Below, in pieces: positions 48,762-58,350 of a DNA stretch of 64,000 bases (its first letter is position 1; each line of letters opens with the position of its first letter). The DNA is from Piscinibacter gummiphilus. Its GTDB lineage: Bacteria > Pseudomonadota > Gammaproteobacteria > Burkholderiales > Burkholderiaceae_C. The notes beneath the pieces were generated by a model. It saw only the letters and a list, made by a program, of their open reading frames with translations. It was not told where the DNA came from and searched no databases. The DNA is taken from positions 4,451,001-4,515,000 of the forward strand of contig NZ_CP136336.1 in the NCBI RefSeq assembly GCF_032681285.1, in the 5' to 3' direction. Position numbers and translations under genes: made by a program.

Positions 48762-49466
48762 ATGTTGTTCAGCCGCCTGCTCCAGCCATTGCCGGGCCTG
48801 TGCGCCGTGTGCCGGGGTTGGGGAGATGGCGCTCTCTGCACGAAGTGCCACACACGCTATGCGAGCGTGGTGCCGCGTTGCGAACGCTGCGCCTTGCAGG
48901 TGCCGGCGGGGGTCGCGCTGTGCGGTCAGTGCCTTGCGCATCCGCCCGCCTTCGATGCTGCCTGCACGGGCCTCGACTATGCCTACCCCTGGTCGACGCT
49001 CATCGCCCGCTTCAAGTTTCGCGAGACTTTGGAGCTGTCCGATGCGCTGGTCGCACCGCTTCGCACCGCTCTTCAACGCAGCGCCGCTCCCATGCCCGAC
49101 CTGCTGCTGCCGGTCCCCCTAAGCCGCGAGCGCCTGCGCGAACGTGGCTACAACCAGGCGTGGGAGGCCACGCGCCGGCTGGCGCGCCATCTCGCGATCC
49201 GCTGCGAGGCCCGCCTGCTGCTGCGGGTGAAAGACAGCCCCCACCAGCTCGACCTGCCGCCGGACCAGCGCGCCGCCAACGTGCACGGCGTCTTCGCCGT
49301 CGAGCCGCTGCGCCGCACGGACTTGCAGGGCCTGCACGTGGCCGTGATCGACGACGTGATGACCACCGGCGCCACCTGCGCCGAACTCGCCCGCGTGCTC
49401 AAGCAGGCGGGCGCGAAACGCGTCTCCGCCTGGGCGCTGGCCCGCACGCCACGTGACGCCTCTTGA
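48762..49466 (+). CDS. ComF family phosphoribosyltransferase-like protein
   Basis: 234 residues. The N-terminal zinc-ribbon cysteines are CAVCRGWGDGALCTKC and CERCALQVPAGVALCGQC; the C-terminal PRTase-like domain has VPLSRERLRERGYNQAWE and the PRPP loop VAVIDDVMTTGATCAEL. ComF is needed for DNA uptake in competent bacteria, possibly linking a helicase to recombination. ATG 48762 is near the divergent methyltransferase; it overlaps a possible TTG of the next gene. Confidence 0.88.
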   Translation: MLFSRLLQPLPGLCAVCRGWGDGALCTKCHTRYASVVPRCERCALQVPAGVALCGQCLAHPPAFDAACTGLDYAYPWSTLIARFKFRETLELSDALVAPLRTALQRSAAPMPDLLLPVPLSRERLRERGYNQAWEATRRLARHLAIRCEARLLLRVKDSPHQLDLPPDQRAANVHGVFAVEPLRRTDLQGLHVAVIDDVMTTGATCAELARVLKQAGAKRVSAWALARTPRDAS

Positions 49467-49477
49467 TTGCCACCGCC

Positions 49478-49948
49478 ATGTTCAACATCGTCCTCGTGCA
49501 GCCGGAGATTCCGCCCAACACCGGCAACGTGATCCGGCTCGCAGCCAACACCGGCTGCGCCCTGCACCTGATCGAGCCCCTCGGTTTCTCGATGGACGAC
49601 CGCCTGCTGCGGCGTGCCGGTCTCGACTATCACGAGTACGCGCCCGTGCAGCGACATGCGTCGTGGCAGGCGTTTCTCGACACGGCACGCCCCGCCCCGC
49701 AGCGCCTCTTTGCGTTCACCACACGCGGCAGCCAGCCCTTCTCGCAGGTCTCGTGGCAACCAGGAGACTGGTTGGTCTTCGGGTCGGAAACGGCAGGCCT
49801 CGCACCCGAGCTGCGCGAAAGTTTTCCGCTCCCCCAGCGGGTGCGGCTGCCCATGAAGCCCGAACAGCGCAGCCTCAACCTGAGCAATGCCGTGGCAGTC
49901 ACCGTCTTCGAGGCCTGGCGGCAGAACGGCTACCAGGGCGGCGCCTGA
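49478..49948 (+). CDS. trmL: tRNA (cytidine/uridine-34-2'-O)-methyltransferase TrmL
   Basis: 156 residues. FNIVLVQPEIPPNTGNVIRLAANTGC is the SPOUT-family TrmL start; WLVFGSETAGLAPELRE and RSLNLSNAVAVTVFEAWRQ form the trefoil-knot SAM site. It 2'-O-methylates the wobble base of tRNA-Leu. ATG 49478 begins the conserved sequence; a TTG at 49463 overlapping comF is possible. It is convergent with gpsA. Confidence 0.94.
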   Translation: MFNIVLVQPEIPPNTGNVIRLAANTGCALHLIEPLGFSMDDRLLRRAGLDYHEYAPVQRHASWQAFLDTARPAPQRLFAFTTRGSQPFSQVSWQPGDWLVFGSETAGLAPELRESFPLPQRVRLPMKPEQRSLNLSNAVAVTVFEAWRQNGYQGGA

Positions 49949-49954
49949 TCGCGC

Positions 49955-50947
49955 TCAGGCGCCTTCGCGGCGCGCGTCGCGCGACATCAATTCCTGAATC
50001 GCCTGCGGCGGCTGCAATCGGCCCTCGAGCACCCGCACCACCGCTTCGGTGATCGGCATGTCGACCCCACTCGCCTGCGCACGCTTGAGCACCGTGGCCG
50101 CGCAGGCCACGCCTTCGGCCACATGGCCGAGCTCCTGCAGGATGCGCGGCAGTGGCAGGCCCTGCGCGAGCAGCAGCCCCACCTTGCGGTTGCGCGACAG
50201 GTCGCCGGTGGCGGTGAGCACCAGGTCGCCGAGGCCGCTCAGGCCCATGAAGGTTTCGACGCGTGCGCCGAGCGCGAGGCCCAGGCGTGTCATTTCGGCC
50301 AGGCCGCGCGTGATGAGCGCGGCGCGTGCATTGAGCCCGAGTTGCAGGCCATCGGCGATGCCGGTGGCAATCGCCATCACGTTCTTGACCGCGCCGCCGA
50401 CTTCCACACCCACCGGGTCGTTCGAGGCGTAGATGCGCATCGCATCGGAATGGAAGGCGTCAACGGCCTGCCGGCACAGCGCGTCGTCTTGGCTGGCGAC
50501 CACGAGCGCCACCGGTTGGCCCCGCGCCACTTCGAGCGCGAAACTCGGGCCGGAGAGGATGCCGACCTGCGTCGCGCCCGGCCGCACGGCCCGCGCGATT
50601 TCGTGTCCGAGCAGGCCCGTGCCTTCTTCGAAGCCCTTGCACAGCCACAGCACACCCGGCGCATCGGCCGGCAGGCGCTGCAGCATCTCGCGCAAGCCTG
50701 CCATCGGCGTGGCCAGCACGATCAGGCCATCGCCGCGCGCATGCGCAAACGCCGCATCGAGATCGTCGGTCAGCGCCAGGTCGGCCGGCAACGGCACGCC
50801 GGGCAGGTAGCGCACGTTCTCGCGAGCGGCCTGCATCTGCCGGCACTGTGCGGCGTCGCGTGCCCACAGCAGGGTGCTGTGCCGCGCGGCCGTGCTCGCA
50901 GCCACGGCCGTGCCCCACGCACCTGCGCCGAGCACGGTCAGGTTCAT
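49955..50947 (-). CDS. gpsA: NAD(P)-dependent glycerol-3-phosphate dehydrogenase
   Basis: 330 residues. The Rossmann motif [34 protein letters not shown], the catalytic Lys in [20 protein letters not shown], and [23 protein letters not shown] are GpsA signatures. It makes sn-glycerol 3-phosphate for phospholipid synthesis. It follows secB by 16 bases in the usual betaproteobacterial gpsA-secB-grxC order. Confidence 0.96.
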   Translation of the reverse strand: MNLTVLGAGAWGTAVAASTAARHSTLLWARDAAQCRQMQAARENVRYLPGVPLPADLALTDDLDAAFAHARGDGLIVLATPMAGLREMLQRLPADAPGVLWLCKGFEEGTGLLGHEIARAVRPGATQVGILSGPSFALEVARGQPVALVVASQDDALCRQAVDAFHSDAMRIYASNDPVGVEVGGAVKNVMAIATGIADGLQLGLNARAALITRGLAEMTRLGLALGARVETFMGLSGLGDLVLTATGDLSRNRKVGLLLAQGLPLPRILQELGHVAEGVACAATVLKRAQASGVDMPITEAVVRVLEGRLQPPQAIQELMSRDARREGA

Positions 50948-50963
50948 CGTCGTCGACGAACGA

Positions 50964-51419
50964 TCAGTTGAGGTTGGCGCCGCCTGCAGCCTGCTGTTGC
51001 TGCTGGGCTTCGTACATGGCCTGGAAGTTCACCTCGGCCAGCACCACCGGCGGGAAGCCGGCACGCGTGCACACGTCGGAGACGATGGCGCGCAGGTAGG
51101 GGTAGACGATCTGCGGACAGGCAATGCCGATGATGGGCTGGAGCTGCTCGTCGGGGATGTTGCGAATCTCGAAGATGCCGGCCTGCTTGGCCTCGACCAG
51201 GAACAGCGTCTTGTCGTTGACCTTGGTGGTCACGGTGGCGGTCACCGAGACCTCGTAGACACCGTCGGCCACCGGCTGGGCGGCGAGGTTGAGGTTGATG
51301 TCGACCTGCGGCTGGGCCTGCTCGAGCAGGATCTGCGGCGAGTTCGGTTGCTCGAGCGACAAGTCCTTCAGGTACACGCGCTGGATCTGGAACACGGGAG
51401 CGTTGTTGTCGTCGGCCAT
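50964..51419 (-). CDS. secB: Protein-export chaperone SecB
   Basis: 151 residues, with [23 protein letters not shown] at the start and [37 protein letters not shown] at the end, both SecB hallmarks. It keeps preproteins unfolded for SecA. ATG 51419 is used; the frame open to 51590 has no family similarity. A poly-Gln/Ala C-terminal tail is normal. Located between grxC and gpsA. Confidence 0.97.
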   Translation of the reverse strand: MADDNNAPVFQIQRVYLKDLSLEQPNSPQILLEQAQPQVDINLNLAAQPVADGVYEVSVTATVTTKVNDKTLFLVEAKQAGIFEIRNIPDEQLQPIIGIACPQIVYPYLRAIVSDVCTRAGFPPVVLAEVNFQAMYEAQQQQQAAGGANLN

Positions 51420-51507
51420 GGAAGTCTCGCTGGATAAGAGAAAAAGTAGACGGGCCGCCAGCGCAGGGCGGGGGCCGGCGATTATGTGCCAGTGCCGATG
51501 ACGGCTC

Positions 51508-51768
51508 TTACGCGCCCTGCAGCAACGGCATGAGGCCGCCGCGCTGGTCGAGCGCGATGAGATCGTCGCAGCCACCCACGTGCGTGTCACCGATGAAGAT
51601 CTGCGGCACCGTGCGGCGGCCGGTGATCTCCATCATCGTGGTGCGCTGGGAAGGGTCGAGGTCGACCCGCACTTCATCGATGTCATTCACCCCGCGCTGC
51701 TTGAGCAGCGCCTTGGCGCGAATGCAAAACGGGCACACCAGGGTCGTGTACATCTTGACCGGCTGCAT
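51508..51768 (-). CDS. grxC: Glutaredoxin 3
   Basis: 86 residues. The dithiol active site CPFC is at residues 12-15; [20 protein letters not shown] is the glutathione-binding cis-Pro and GG region. It reduces protein disulfides and glutathione mixed disulfides. It lies 18 bases from the rhodanese stop and 88 bases upstream of the secB start. Confidence 0.95.
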   Translation of the reverse strand: MQPVKMYTTLVCPFCIRAKALLKQRGVNDIDEVRVDLDPSQRTTMMEITGRRTVPQIFIGDTHVGGCDDLIALDQRGGLMPLLQGA

Positions 51769-51786
51769 GAACGGAACCTCCTGTCG

Positions 51787-52203
51787 TCAGGCGGATTTCT
51801 CGACCGGCAGGTTGGCCTCGCGCCAGGCGCGCAAGCCCCCGGCGAGAGGCCGGGCCTTCTCGAAACCCAGCTTGCGCAAGATACCGGCTGCGCGAGAAGC
51901 GCGTGCGCCGCTCGGGCACACCACCACCACCGGCAAGGCCTTGTTCTTCGGCAGGTCGGTGCTGGTCTCCAGGCTGCCGAAGGGGATGTTCTTCGAGCCA
52001 CCCGCATGGCCGGCCGCGAACTCGGCCGGCTCGCTCACGTCGACCAGCACGGCGCGCTCGCGGTTGATGAGCTGCACCGCTTCGGCGACGGTCACGGCAC
52101 CGTTGCCACCGCCACCACGCAGGCGCGGCCAGATCAGCAGGCCGCCGGAGACGATCGCCATGGCGATCAGGAGCAGGTTTTCGGGGTTGGTGAAGAAGTT
52201 CAC
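51787..52203 (-). CDS. Membrane-anchored rhodanese-like protein
   Basis: 138 residues. An N-terminal helix ([19 protein letters not shown]) anchors a single rhodanese domain with active-site Cys in [22 protein letters not shown]. It probably handles sulfane sulfur transfer near the membrane. The GTG at 52203 gives [14 protein letters not shown], the usual family start; a TTG at 52242 is possible. It is the first gene of the rhodanese-grxC-secB-gpsA run and is divergent from gpmA. Confidence 0.87.
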   Translation of the reverse strand: MNFFTNPENLLLIAMAIVSGGLLIWPRLRGGGGNGAVTVAEAVQLINRERAVLVDVSEPAEFAAGHAGGSKNIPFGSLETSTDLPKNKALPVVVVCPSGARASRAAGILRKLGFEKARPLAGGLRAWREANLPVEKSA

Positions 52204-52307
52204 GTGGTGTGTGCGGGCCGAGGGCCCGGCTGGGGAAGGCAAACGCGAATTATAGAATTCGACCCCTTGCCGACCGGCCCCACTTCTTCATCCCCACTGC
52301 CCGCGCC

Positions 52308-53012
52308 ATGTACAAACTCGTGCTCATCCGCCACGGCGAATCGACCTGGAACCTGGAAAACCGCTTCACCGGATGGGTCGACGTGGACCTGACCCCCACG
52401 GGCGTGGCGCAAGCGCAGCAGGCCGGCCGCACGCTGAAGGCCCACGGCTACGACTTCGACGTGGCCTACACCTCGGTGCTCAAGCGCGCCATCTGGACGC
52501 TCTGGCACACGCTCGATCAGATGGACCGCACCTGGCTGCCCGTGGTGCACCAATGGCGCCTCAACGAGCGCCACTACGGCGGCCTGCAGGGCCTCAACAA
52601 GGCCGAGACCGCCAAGCAGTACGGCGATGAGCAGGTGCTGATCTGGCGCCGCAGCTACGACACGCCGCCGCCGCCGCTCGCCGCCGATGCACCGCTGAGC
52701 CAGCGCTCCGACATCCGCTACGCCAAGCTCAAGCCGGAAGAGATCCCGCTCACCGAGTGCCTGAAAGACACCGTGGCGCGTGTGATGCCGGCGTGGAACG
52801 ACACCATCGCCCCGGCCATCAAGTCGGGCAAGCGTGTGGTGATCGCCGCGCACGGCAACAGCATCCGCGCGCTCGTGAAGTACCTGAGCAACATCGGCGA
52901 CGACGAGATCGTGGGCGTCAACATCCCCAACGGCACCCCGCTCGTGTACGAGCTCGATGCCGACCTCAAGCCGATCAAGCCCTACTACTACCTCGAAGAG
53001 AAGAAGGCCTGA
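52308..53012 (+). CDS. gpmA: 2,3-bisphosphoglycerate-dependent phosphoglycerate mutase
   Basis: 234 residues. [27 protein letters not shown] has the phosphohistidine, and [17 protein letters not shown] the second active-site His. It interconverts 3- and 2-phosphoglycerate in glycolysis. ATG 52308 starts the conserved sequence. The 104-base divergent region holds the inverted repeat GAATT-ATAG-AATTC (52247-52260), which includes a possible -10 (TATAGA). Confidence 0.96.
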   Translation: MYKLVLIRHGESTWNLENRFTGWVDVDLTPTGVAQAQQAGRTLKAHGYDFDVAYTSVLKRAIWTLWHTLDQMDRTWLPVVHQWRLNERHYGGLQGLNKAETAKQYGDEQVLIWRRSYDTPPPPLAADAPLSQRSDIRYAKLKPEEIPLTECLKDTVARVMPAWNDTIAPAIKSGKRVVIAAHGNSIRALVKYLSNIGDDEIVGVNIPNGTPLVYELDADLKPIKPYYYLEEKKA

Positions 53013-53018
53013 TCGCGC

Positions 53019-54158
53019 TCAGCCCGGCAGGCCGTAGAGCCGCTCCGGCGGCACGCGGTCGAGCAGGGACTTGTCGGCCACGAAGCCGGTGATCGCGTGC
53101 TCGGCGCGGCTGGTGTCGCGGCGCACGATGTTGAGCACCGGCACCCCGGTGCGGTCGGTGATGCTTGCGGCGATCGGCGTGCTGGCGCTCGCCGTGCGCC
53201 GGATCACCACCGCGAGCTCGCCGGTCTTGAGCTTCACCAGCTCGCCCGGCGGGTAGATGCCGAACTCCTTGATGATGGCCATGGCCATCGCACCGCCACC
53301 GTCGGTCTTGAAGAGTTCGCGCGCGGCCTCTTGCGCATGCAGGGGCTTGCGGATCGCCTTCGGGCTGATCTTCGCCATAAAGTTGTCGGCGTACTTGAGG
53401 GCCTTGGCCATCTCGCTCATCTCGGTGAGCCCGCGCGGGTAGCCCTTGCCGTCGCTCCATTCGTGGTGCTGCTCCACCGCGGTGAGCCACTCCTCATCGG
53501 TGATGCCCGCTTCGCGCAGCATGCGCGCGCTCTCCAGCGGGTGCTCGTGCAGCACCACACGCTGCTCGGCGAGCATGGGCACACCCTGCGCGGCCAGCCG
53601 GCCCTGCAGCTCGAAGACCGACATGTTCATCGTCAGCGCCGCCTTCACGAGCGTAAGGCAACGCTCCCGCGGCCAGCCCATGCGCTGGGCCATCAGGAAG
53701 CAGATCATGCCGGTGTAGATCGCGTGGCTCAGGCCGTAGATCGAGAGCTTGCGGGTGTCTTGCCGCACGGCGAGGAAGATGCCGATGTCGGCGTCTTTCT
53801 CGGTGAGCAGGATGAGGTGCTGGGCCAGCTCGTCGATGCGCGCGGCAAACTGCTTCGGCTCTTCGGCCATGCCCTTGACGATGCGCTCCAGACGCCAGCG
53901 CAGCTGGTCCCACAGGCCGAAGACGCTGGTCGGGCGCGTCTCCACCGGCTCGGGCCGGCCGCCGTTGATCGTTGCGATCGCGGCCTTGGCGTCTTCCGCC
54001 TCGACCAGCGCGCCGTGCGCCTGCAGGGCGGCGAGCTGCTCATCGTTCTCGATGACGGCACCGCGCGCCAGCAGGAGATTGCCTTCGGCATCCCGCACTT
54101 CCACGAGGCACGGCATGCCGAACTGCACCAGGTGGCGATCCATCTTGATCCAGACCAT
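53019..54158 (-). CDS. HD-GYP-type protein with degenerate HD motif
   Basis: 379 residues. An N-terminal domain of about 100 residues is followed by an HD-GYP-like domain: SHAIYTGMICFLMAQRMG, then HHEWSDGKGYPRGL (231-244), the GYP signature. The HD dyad expected in LLHDIGK is replaced: residues 173-181 read AALTMNMSV, so H becomes Met177 and D becomes Asn178. The usual role, cyclic di-GMP hydrolysis, therefore needs testing; it may bind rather than cleave. ATG 54158 has GGAG about 8 bases upstream. Convergent with gpmA. Confidence 0.75.
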   Translation of the reverse strand: MVWIKMDRHLVQFGMPCLVEVRDAEGNLLLARGAVIENDEQLAALQAHGALVEAEDAKAAIATINGGRPEPVETRPTSVFGLWDQLRWRLERIVKGMAEEPKQFAARIDELAQHLILLTEKDADIGIFLAVRQDTRKLSIYGLSHAIYTGMICFLMAQRMGWPRERCLTLVKAALTMNMSVFELQGRLAAQGVPMLAEQRVVLHEHPLESARMLREAGITDEEWLTAVEQHHEWSDGKGYPRGLTEMSEMAKALKYADNFMAKISPKAIRKPLHAQEAARELFKTDGGGAMAMAIIKEFGIYPPGELVKLKTGELAVVIRRTASASTPIAASITDRTGVPVLNIVRRDTSRAEHAITGFVADKSLLDRVPPERLYGLPG

Positions 54159-54263
54159 GGCAGAGCTCCGCAACCACAATGACCCAATGTAGGCCCGCGT
54201 TGCCGCGCTGGACAGTGGAAAAGGAGCGCTTTTCTGCCTATTTTTTCAGCAAAGCCGCGGCAC

Positions 54264-55676
54264 TCAGCCGAGCAGGCGATGGCGCGTCCACGCGGTGCCG
54301 CGCATGCGCTTGCGGAAGAGGATGTTGCGCACGATCCAGTCGGCGAACATGCCGAGCCAGACGCCGATCACCCCCAGCCCGCAGACGATACCCAGCACGT
54401 AGCCGGCACCGATGCGCAGCCCCCACATGGTGGAGCTGCCCACCACCAGGCCATAGCGCGTGTCGCCGGCTCCGCGCAGACCCGCGGGTAGCACCCACGA
54501 GCCCGCCCACGCCGGCATGAAGACGCAGCTGAGCGCGATCAGCCACGCCGCCTGGGCCGTCACCTCGGCGTTGTTGCCGAAGAGCCCGGCCAGCCACCAC
54601 GAGAACGGCAGCACGATGGCCGCCATCGTCGACAGCGACCAGTTGGCGCTGCGGATCACCCGGCGCAGCACGAGTTGGGCGGCCTTCACACGACCGGCCC
54701 CGAGGCGCATGCCCACCAGCGTGGTCGCCGCGACGCCGAGCGCCGTGCCCGGCGTGTTGACGAAGTTGCTGACGTAGAACGCGATGAAGTTGGCCGCCAT
54801 CGCGGTGGTGCCCAGGCCCACCACGATGGTCTGCGTGACGATCTTGCCGAGGTGGAAGAACGACGATTCCAGCGCCGCCGGCCAGCCCACCCTCAGGATG
54901 GATTGCATGAAGGCCTTGCGCACCGGCCAGCCGCCCGCATGCTCCGCCCCTTGTCGCAGCGTGGGCCAGAGCGCCAGCAGCACGAGCGCCACCCCGCCGC
55001 AGCGCGCCAGCAGCAGCGCCGCGCCAGCGCCGTTCACGCTGCCATCCGCACCACGCATGAAGATGGCCGCCATGACGATCTGCGACACCGCCATCACCAC
55101 CTGCACCCGCATGGCGGTGTCGGTGCGCGCCATGCCGCGCAGCACGCCGCAGCTGGTGAGGACGATCGAGGTGGCCATGCCGGCCACGATCACCCAGCGG
55201 AAATAGCGATCGGCCTGCACCTTCACCGCCTCTTCGGCGCCGGGCAGCACCATCGCAATCCAGACGCCGCGGGTGTTCCACAGGAGCAGGGCCACCAGCA
55301 CGCCGGCACACAAGGCCAGGGCCAGGGCGCTGAAGGCCACGGCGCGCAGGTCGTCGCGCCGGCCGGCACCCACGCAATGCGCGACCGTCACCGTGGCACC
55401 GATGGCCAGGCCGCCGTAGATCGCGATCAGCAGGAAGTTGAGCGCGTCCATCATGCCGATGGCCGCCACCGAGGCCGGGCCCAGGTGGCTGGCCATCGCC
55501 ATCACCACCGTGCCGGTGAGCACCAGCGCGAACTCCTGCAGCAGCACCGGCCCGGCCAGCGACCACACCCCGCGTGGCCGCGCGAAGCGGCGCTGCACCT
55601 GGAAGCGAATCCAGCGCCAACGGTAGCTGGTGGAAAGGGAGGAGAAGCTCAAAGGGCTGACAAGACCTGTGCACAC
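54264..55676 (-). CDS. MATE family efflux transporter
   Basis: About 470 residues with twelve helices in two related halves: GPVLLQEFALVLTGTVVMAMASHLGPASVAAIGM in the first and GWPAALESSFFHLGKIVTQTIVVGLGTTAMAANFIAF in the second, matching MatE repeats. These export cationic drugs or metabolites using sodium or proton gradients. The start is unclear: a GTG at 55676 is chosen, but the frame is open to 55775, past the divergent pilin start. Located between the HD-GYP-like gene and the pilin-like gene. Confidence 0.85.
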   Translation of the reverse strand: MCTGLVSPLSFSSLSTSYRWRWIRFQVQRRFARPRGVWSLAGPVLLQEFALVLTGTVVMAMASHLGPASVAAIGMMDALNFLLIAIYGGLAIGATVTVAHCVGAGRRDDLRAVAFSALALALCAGVLVALLLWNTRGVWIAMVLPGAEEAVKVQADRYFRWVIVAGMATSIVLTSCGVLRGMARTDTAMRVQVVMAVSQIVMAAIFMRGADGSVNGAGAALLLARCGGVALVLLALWPTLRQGAEHAGGWPVRKAFMQSILRVGWPAALESSFFHLGKIVTQTIVVGLGTTAMAANFIAFYVSNFVNTPGTALGVAATTLVGMRLGAGRVKAAQLVLRRVIRSANWSLSTMAAIVLPFSWWLAGLFGNNAEVTAQAAWLIALSCVFMPAWAGSWVLPAGLRGAGDTRYGLVVGSSTMWGLRIGAGYVLGIVCGLGVIGVWLGMFADWIVRNILFRKRMRGTAWTRHRLLG

Positions 55677-55768
55677 CCACCATAGCGCCGCCCCGATGAC
55701 AGCGCTGTCACCTGGGGGATGCAAACCGTGCGGGCCGCCCTGCGAGCTGTGACACACTGCACGCCGCC

Positions 55769-56254
55769 ATGACATGCACTGCCTTCCGCCGCGGCTTCAC
55801 GCTCATCGAGGTTCTGGTCGTGATGGCCATCCTCGCCATCCTGGCCTTGATGGCCGTGCCCAGTCTGCAGGGCAAGTACATCCGCGAGCACATCGTCGAA
55901 GGCGTGACGCTCGCCAAGCTGGCCAAGGACAACGTGGCCGCCGTCTGGGCCACCACCAAGGCCTTGCCGGCCGACAACGCCGCGGCCGGCCTGCCCGCCC
56001 CGGAGAAGATCGTCAACAACGTGGTGAAGTCGGTCACCGTCGAAGGCGGCGCCATCCACATCGTGTTCGGCAACCGGGCCAACGGCGCCCTGCAAGGCAA
56101 GACGCTCACGCTGCGCCCGGCCGTGGTGGAAGACGCGCCGGTGGTCCCGGTGGCCTGGGTGTGCGCCTTCGCCAGCGCGCCCGATCAGATGAAGCTCTTC
56201 GGCCCCAACCGCACCGACATCGAACGCCGGCACCTGCCGGTGAATTGCGTCTAG
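55769..56254 (+). CDS. Type IV pilin-like protein
   Basis: 161 residues. The prepilin site is RRG-FTLIEVLVVMAILAILALMAVPSL, cleaved after Gly9, with Glu at mature position 5. The C-terminal half has two cysteines, VPVAWVCAFAS and LPVNC, in the places of the pilin disulfide loop. It could be a minor pilin or a pilin of the twitching/competence apparatus. No assembly genes are beside it, though a ChpA-like kinase lies at the right edge. Convergent with the acyltransferase. Confidence 0.83.
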   Translation: MTCTAFRRGFTLIEVLVVMAILAILALMAVPSLQGKYIREHIVEGVTLAKLAKDNVAAVWATTKALPADNAAAGLPAPEKIVNNVVKSVTVEGGAIHIVFGNRANGALQGKTLTLRPAVVEDAPVVPVAWVCAFASAPDQMKLFGPNRTDIERRHLPVNCV

Positions 56255-56261
56255 CCGTCTT

Positions 56262-57020
56262 TCAGTGGTCGGCTGCAAGTGCCGACACCTCGAAGCCCAG
56301 CGCTTCGCCGATCTGGCCACGCAACCGCGATGCGAGATCGCGCCTGTCCTGCCCCGCCGACGGCAGCGGCGCCAGCTGCGTGACCCGCACGCGCAGGCCG
56401 CGCGCCGTGGCCACCTTCCACAACGACTCGGCGAGCGTCGAGTCGCCGACCCACACCACCGCCTGGCTGGGCGAGCCGTCGTCGTCGGCATAGCGCAGCG
56501 CGATGGGCTGCAGCAGGGCGTCGGTCGAGATGGCGGCCTGCAGCAGGTTGGCGTGGAAGGGCAGCAGCGTGCTGCCGTCGCCCGTCGTGCCCTCGGGAAA
56601 CATCGCGACCGTATCGCCCTGCTTCAGCGCCGCGGCGATCTGGTGCACCACGCGCAGCGCATCGCGCTTGCGCTCGCGCTCGATGAAGAGCGTGCCGCCG
56701 CAGCCGACCAGCCAGCCGAGCACCGGCCAGTGCTTCACGTCGGCCTTGGAGACGAAGCGTGCCGGGTGCACCGCGTTGATGGCGAGGATGTCGAGCCAGG
56801 AGATGTGGTTGGCGACGAGCAAGGCCGGGCCGTCGTGCGAGCGCCCTTCGCCTTCGATCGTCACGCCCAGCGCCCGCGCCACCTGGCCGCACCAGCGCCC
56901 GGTCTGCCACAGGCGCTTCGCCGGCGTGATGAACGGGAAGATGAAGGCGCAGCGCAGCACGCCCGCAACAAGCAGCCGGCCCACGCAGGCCAGCCGCCAC
57001 AGCGCGATGAAGCTGCGCAC
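56262..57020 (-). CDS. 1-acyl-sn-glycerol-3-phosphate acyltransferase
   Basis: 252 residues. An N-terminal hydrophobic region precedes NHISWLDIL (H-x4-D) and TVAMFPEGTTGDGS, the PlsC motifs. It acylates lysophosphatidate to phosphatidate at the inner membrane. It follows pyrC' by 16 bases and may be cotranscribed with the pyrimidine genes. A shorter acyltransferase of the same family is at 14638. Confidence 0.88.
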   Translation of the reverse strand: MRSFIALWRLACVGRLLVAGVLRCAFIFPFITPAKRLWQTGRWCGQVARALGVTIEGEGRSHDGPALLVANHISWLDILAINAVHPARFVSKADVKHWPVLGWLVGCGGTLFIERERKRDALRVVHQIAAALKQGDTVAMFPEGTTGDGSTLLPFHANLLQAAISTDALLQPIALRYADDDGSPSQAVVWVGDSTLAESLWKVATARGLRVRVTQLAPLPSAGQDRRDLASRLRGQIGEALGFEVSALAADH

Positions 57021-57036
57021 GTCGCTCGAGACCGAT

Positions 57037-58332
57037 TCAGGCCGCTTCGTGGGCCACGTTGCCGGCCACGAGCGTGTACTTCACCGTACCCGGCACTTCG
57101 TAGCCCGCGAACGGCGAGTGCTTGCCCTGGCTCTTGAGCGCCTGCGGCCGCACCGTCCAGTGGGTGGCCGGGTCGAAGATGCAGACGTCGGCCACGCCGC
57201 CTTCCACGAGGCGCCCCGCGCTCGACGCGAGCGAGCCCAAGGCCTCGCCCAGCACCCGCACCGGCTCGCAGGTCACCTTGGCGAGCGACTGCGCCAGCCC
57301 GAGCTTGTGTTCGGTGCCCCACTTGAGCGCCAGGCTCAAGAGCAGCTCCAGCCCGGTCGCCCCCGGTTCGGCTTCTGCGAAGGGCAGGTTCTTCGCGTCT
57401 TCGTCGACCGGCGTGTGGTCGCTGACGAGCGCGTCGATGGTGCCGTCGGCCAGTCCGGCGCGGATCGCATCGCGGTCACGCTGCTGGCGCAGCGGCGGCG
57501 TGAGGCGCATCGCGGCGTTGAAGTAGCCGATGTCGACGTCGATGAGGTGCAGGTGGTTCACGCTCACGTCGCAGGTGACCGGCAGGCCCTCGGCTTTCGC
57601 GGCGCGCACGAGTGCAATGCCGGCTGCGCTGCTCAGGCGGCACAGGTGCACCCGCGCGCCCGTCACGCGCATCAGCTCGAAGATGGTGTGCAGCGCGATG
57701 GTCTCGGCGATCACCGGCACACCCGAGAGGCCCAGGCGCGTGGCCAGCGGCCCGCTCGCGGCCACGCCCTTGCCGAGGTAGGCGTCTTGCGGGCGCAGCC
57801 ACACGCAGTAGCCGAAGGTGGAGGCGTATTGCAGCGCGCGTTGCATCACCATGGTGTCGGCCAGCGCCACGTCGGCCTGCGAGAAGCCGACGCATCCGGC
57901 TTCGGTCAGCTCGGCCATCTCGGTCAGCACCTCACCGGCCAGGCCGCGGGTCAGCGCGCCCAGCGGATAGAGGTGCGACTGGTTCAGGTTGCGCGCGCGG
58001 AACTTGAGCATCTCGACCAGGCCGGGCTCGTCGAGCGCGGGGTCGGTGTCGGGTGGGCAGACGAGGCTCGTCACGCCGCCGGCCACGGCCGCGGCCATTT
58101 CCGACTCGAGCATGCCTTCGTGCTCATGGCCCGGCTCGCGCAGTCGTGCGGCGAGGTCGACGAGGCCCGGTGCCACGACGAGGCCGCTCGCATCGAGCGT
58201 GCGCGAAGGCTTGAAATCGGGGTTCACCTTGCCCAGCGTCACGATGCGGCCGGCGGCGATGGCCACGTCGGCCACTTCATCGCGGCCGGATGCCGGGTCG
58301 ATCAACCGTCCGTTCTTGATCAGCAGTTTCAT
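57037..58332 (-). CDS. pyrC': Dihydroorotase-like protein PyrC', active-site histidines lost
   Basis: 431 residues of the amidohydrolase fold. The metal motif DLHVHFREPG is DLAARLREPG here, so both histidines (positions 61 and 63) are Ala and Arg. Later regions such as VSDHTPVDED and a VCIFDPATHWTV C-terminus remain. In Pseudomonas an equivalent inactive PyrC' binds PyrB and forms the dodecameric aspartate transcarbamoylase. The position directly after pyrB supports the same scaffold role, so a working dihydroorotase must be encoded elsewhere. Confidence 0.9.
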   Translation of the reverse strand: MKLLIKNGRLIDPASGRDEVADVAIAAGRIVTLGKVNPDFKPSRTLDASGLVVAPGLVDLAARLREPGHEHEGMLESEMAAAVAGGVTSLVCPPDTDPALDEPGLVEMLKFRARNLNQSHLYPLGALTRGLAGEVLTEMAELTEAGCVGFSQADVALADTMVMQRALQYASTFGYCVWLRPQDAYLGKGVAASGPLATRLGLSGVPVIAETIALHTIFELMRVTGARVHLCRLSSAAGIALVRAAKAEGLPVTCDVSVNHLHLIDVDIGYFNAAMRLTPPLRQQRDRDAIRAGLADGTIDALVSDHTPVDEDAKNLPFAEAEPGATGLELLLSLALKWGTEHKLGLAQSLAKVTCEPVRVLGEALGSLASSAGRLVEGGVADVCIFDPATHWTVRPQALKSQGKHSPFAGYEVPGTVKYTLVAGNVAHEAA

Positions 58333-58350
58333 GTGGGTCTCGGGCTCCGG

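Noticed and set aside
54236..54247. Run of T near the end of the MATE gene as a terminator
   Set aside because: The run is T on the plus strand, which is A on the strand transcribed for this gene, and no convincing stem precedes it in the right direction.
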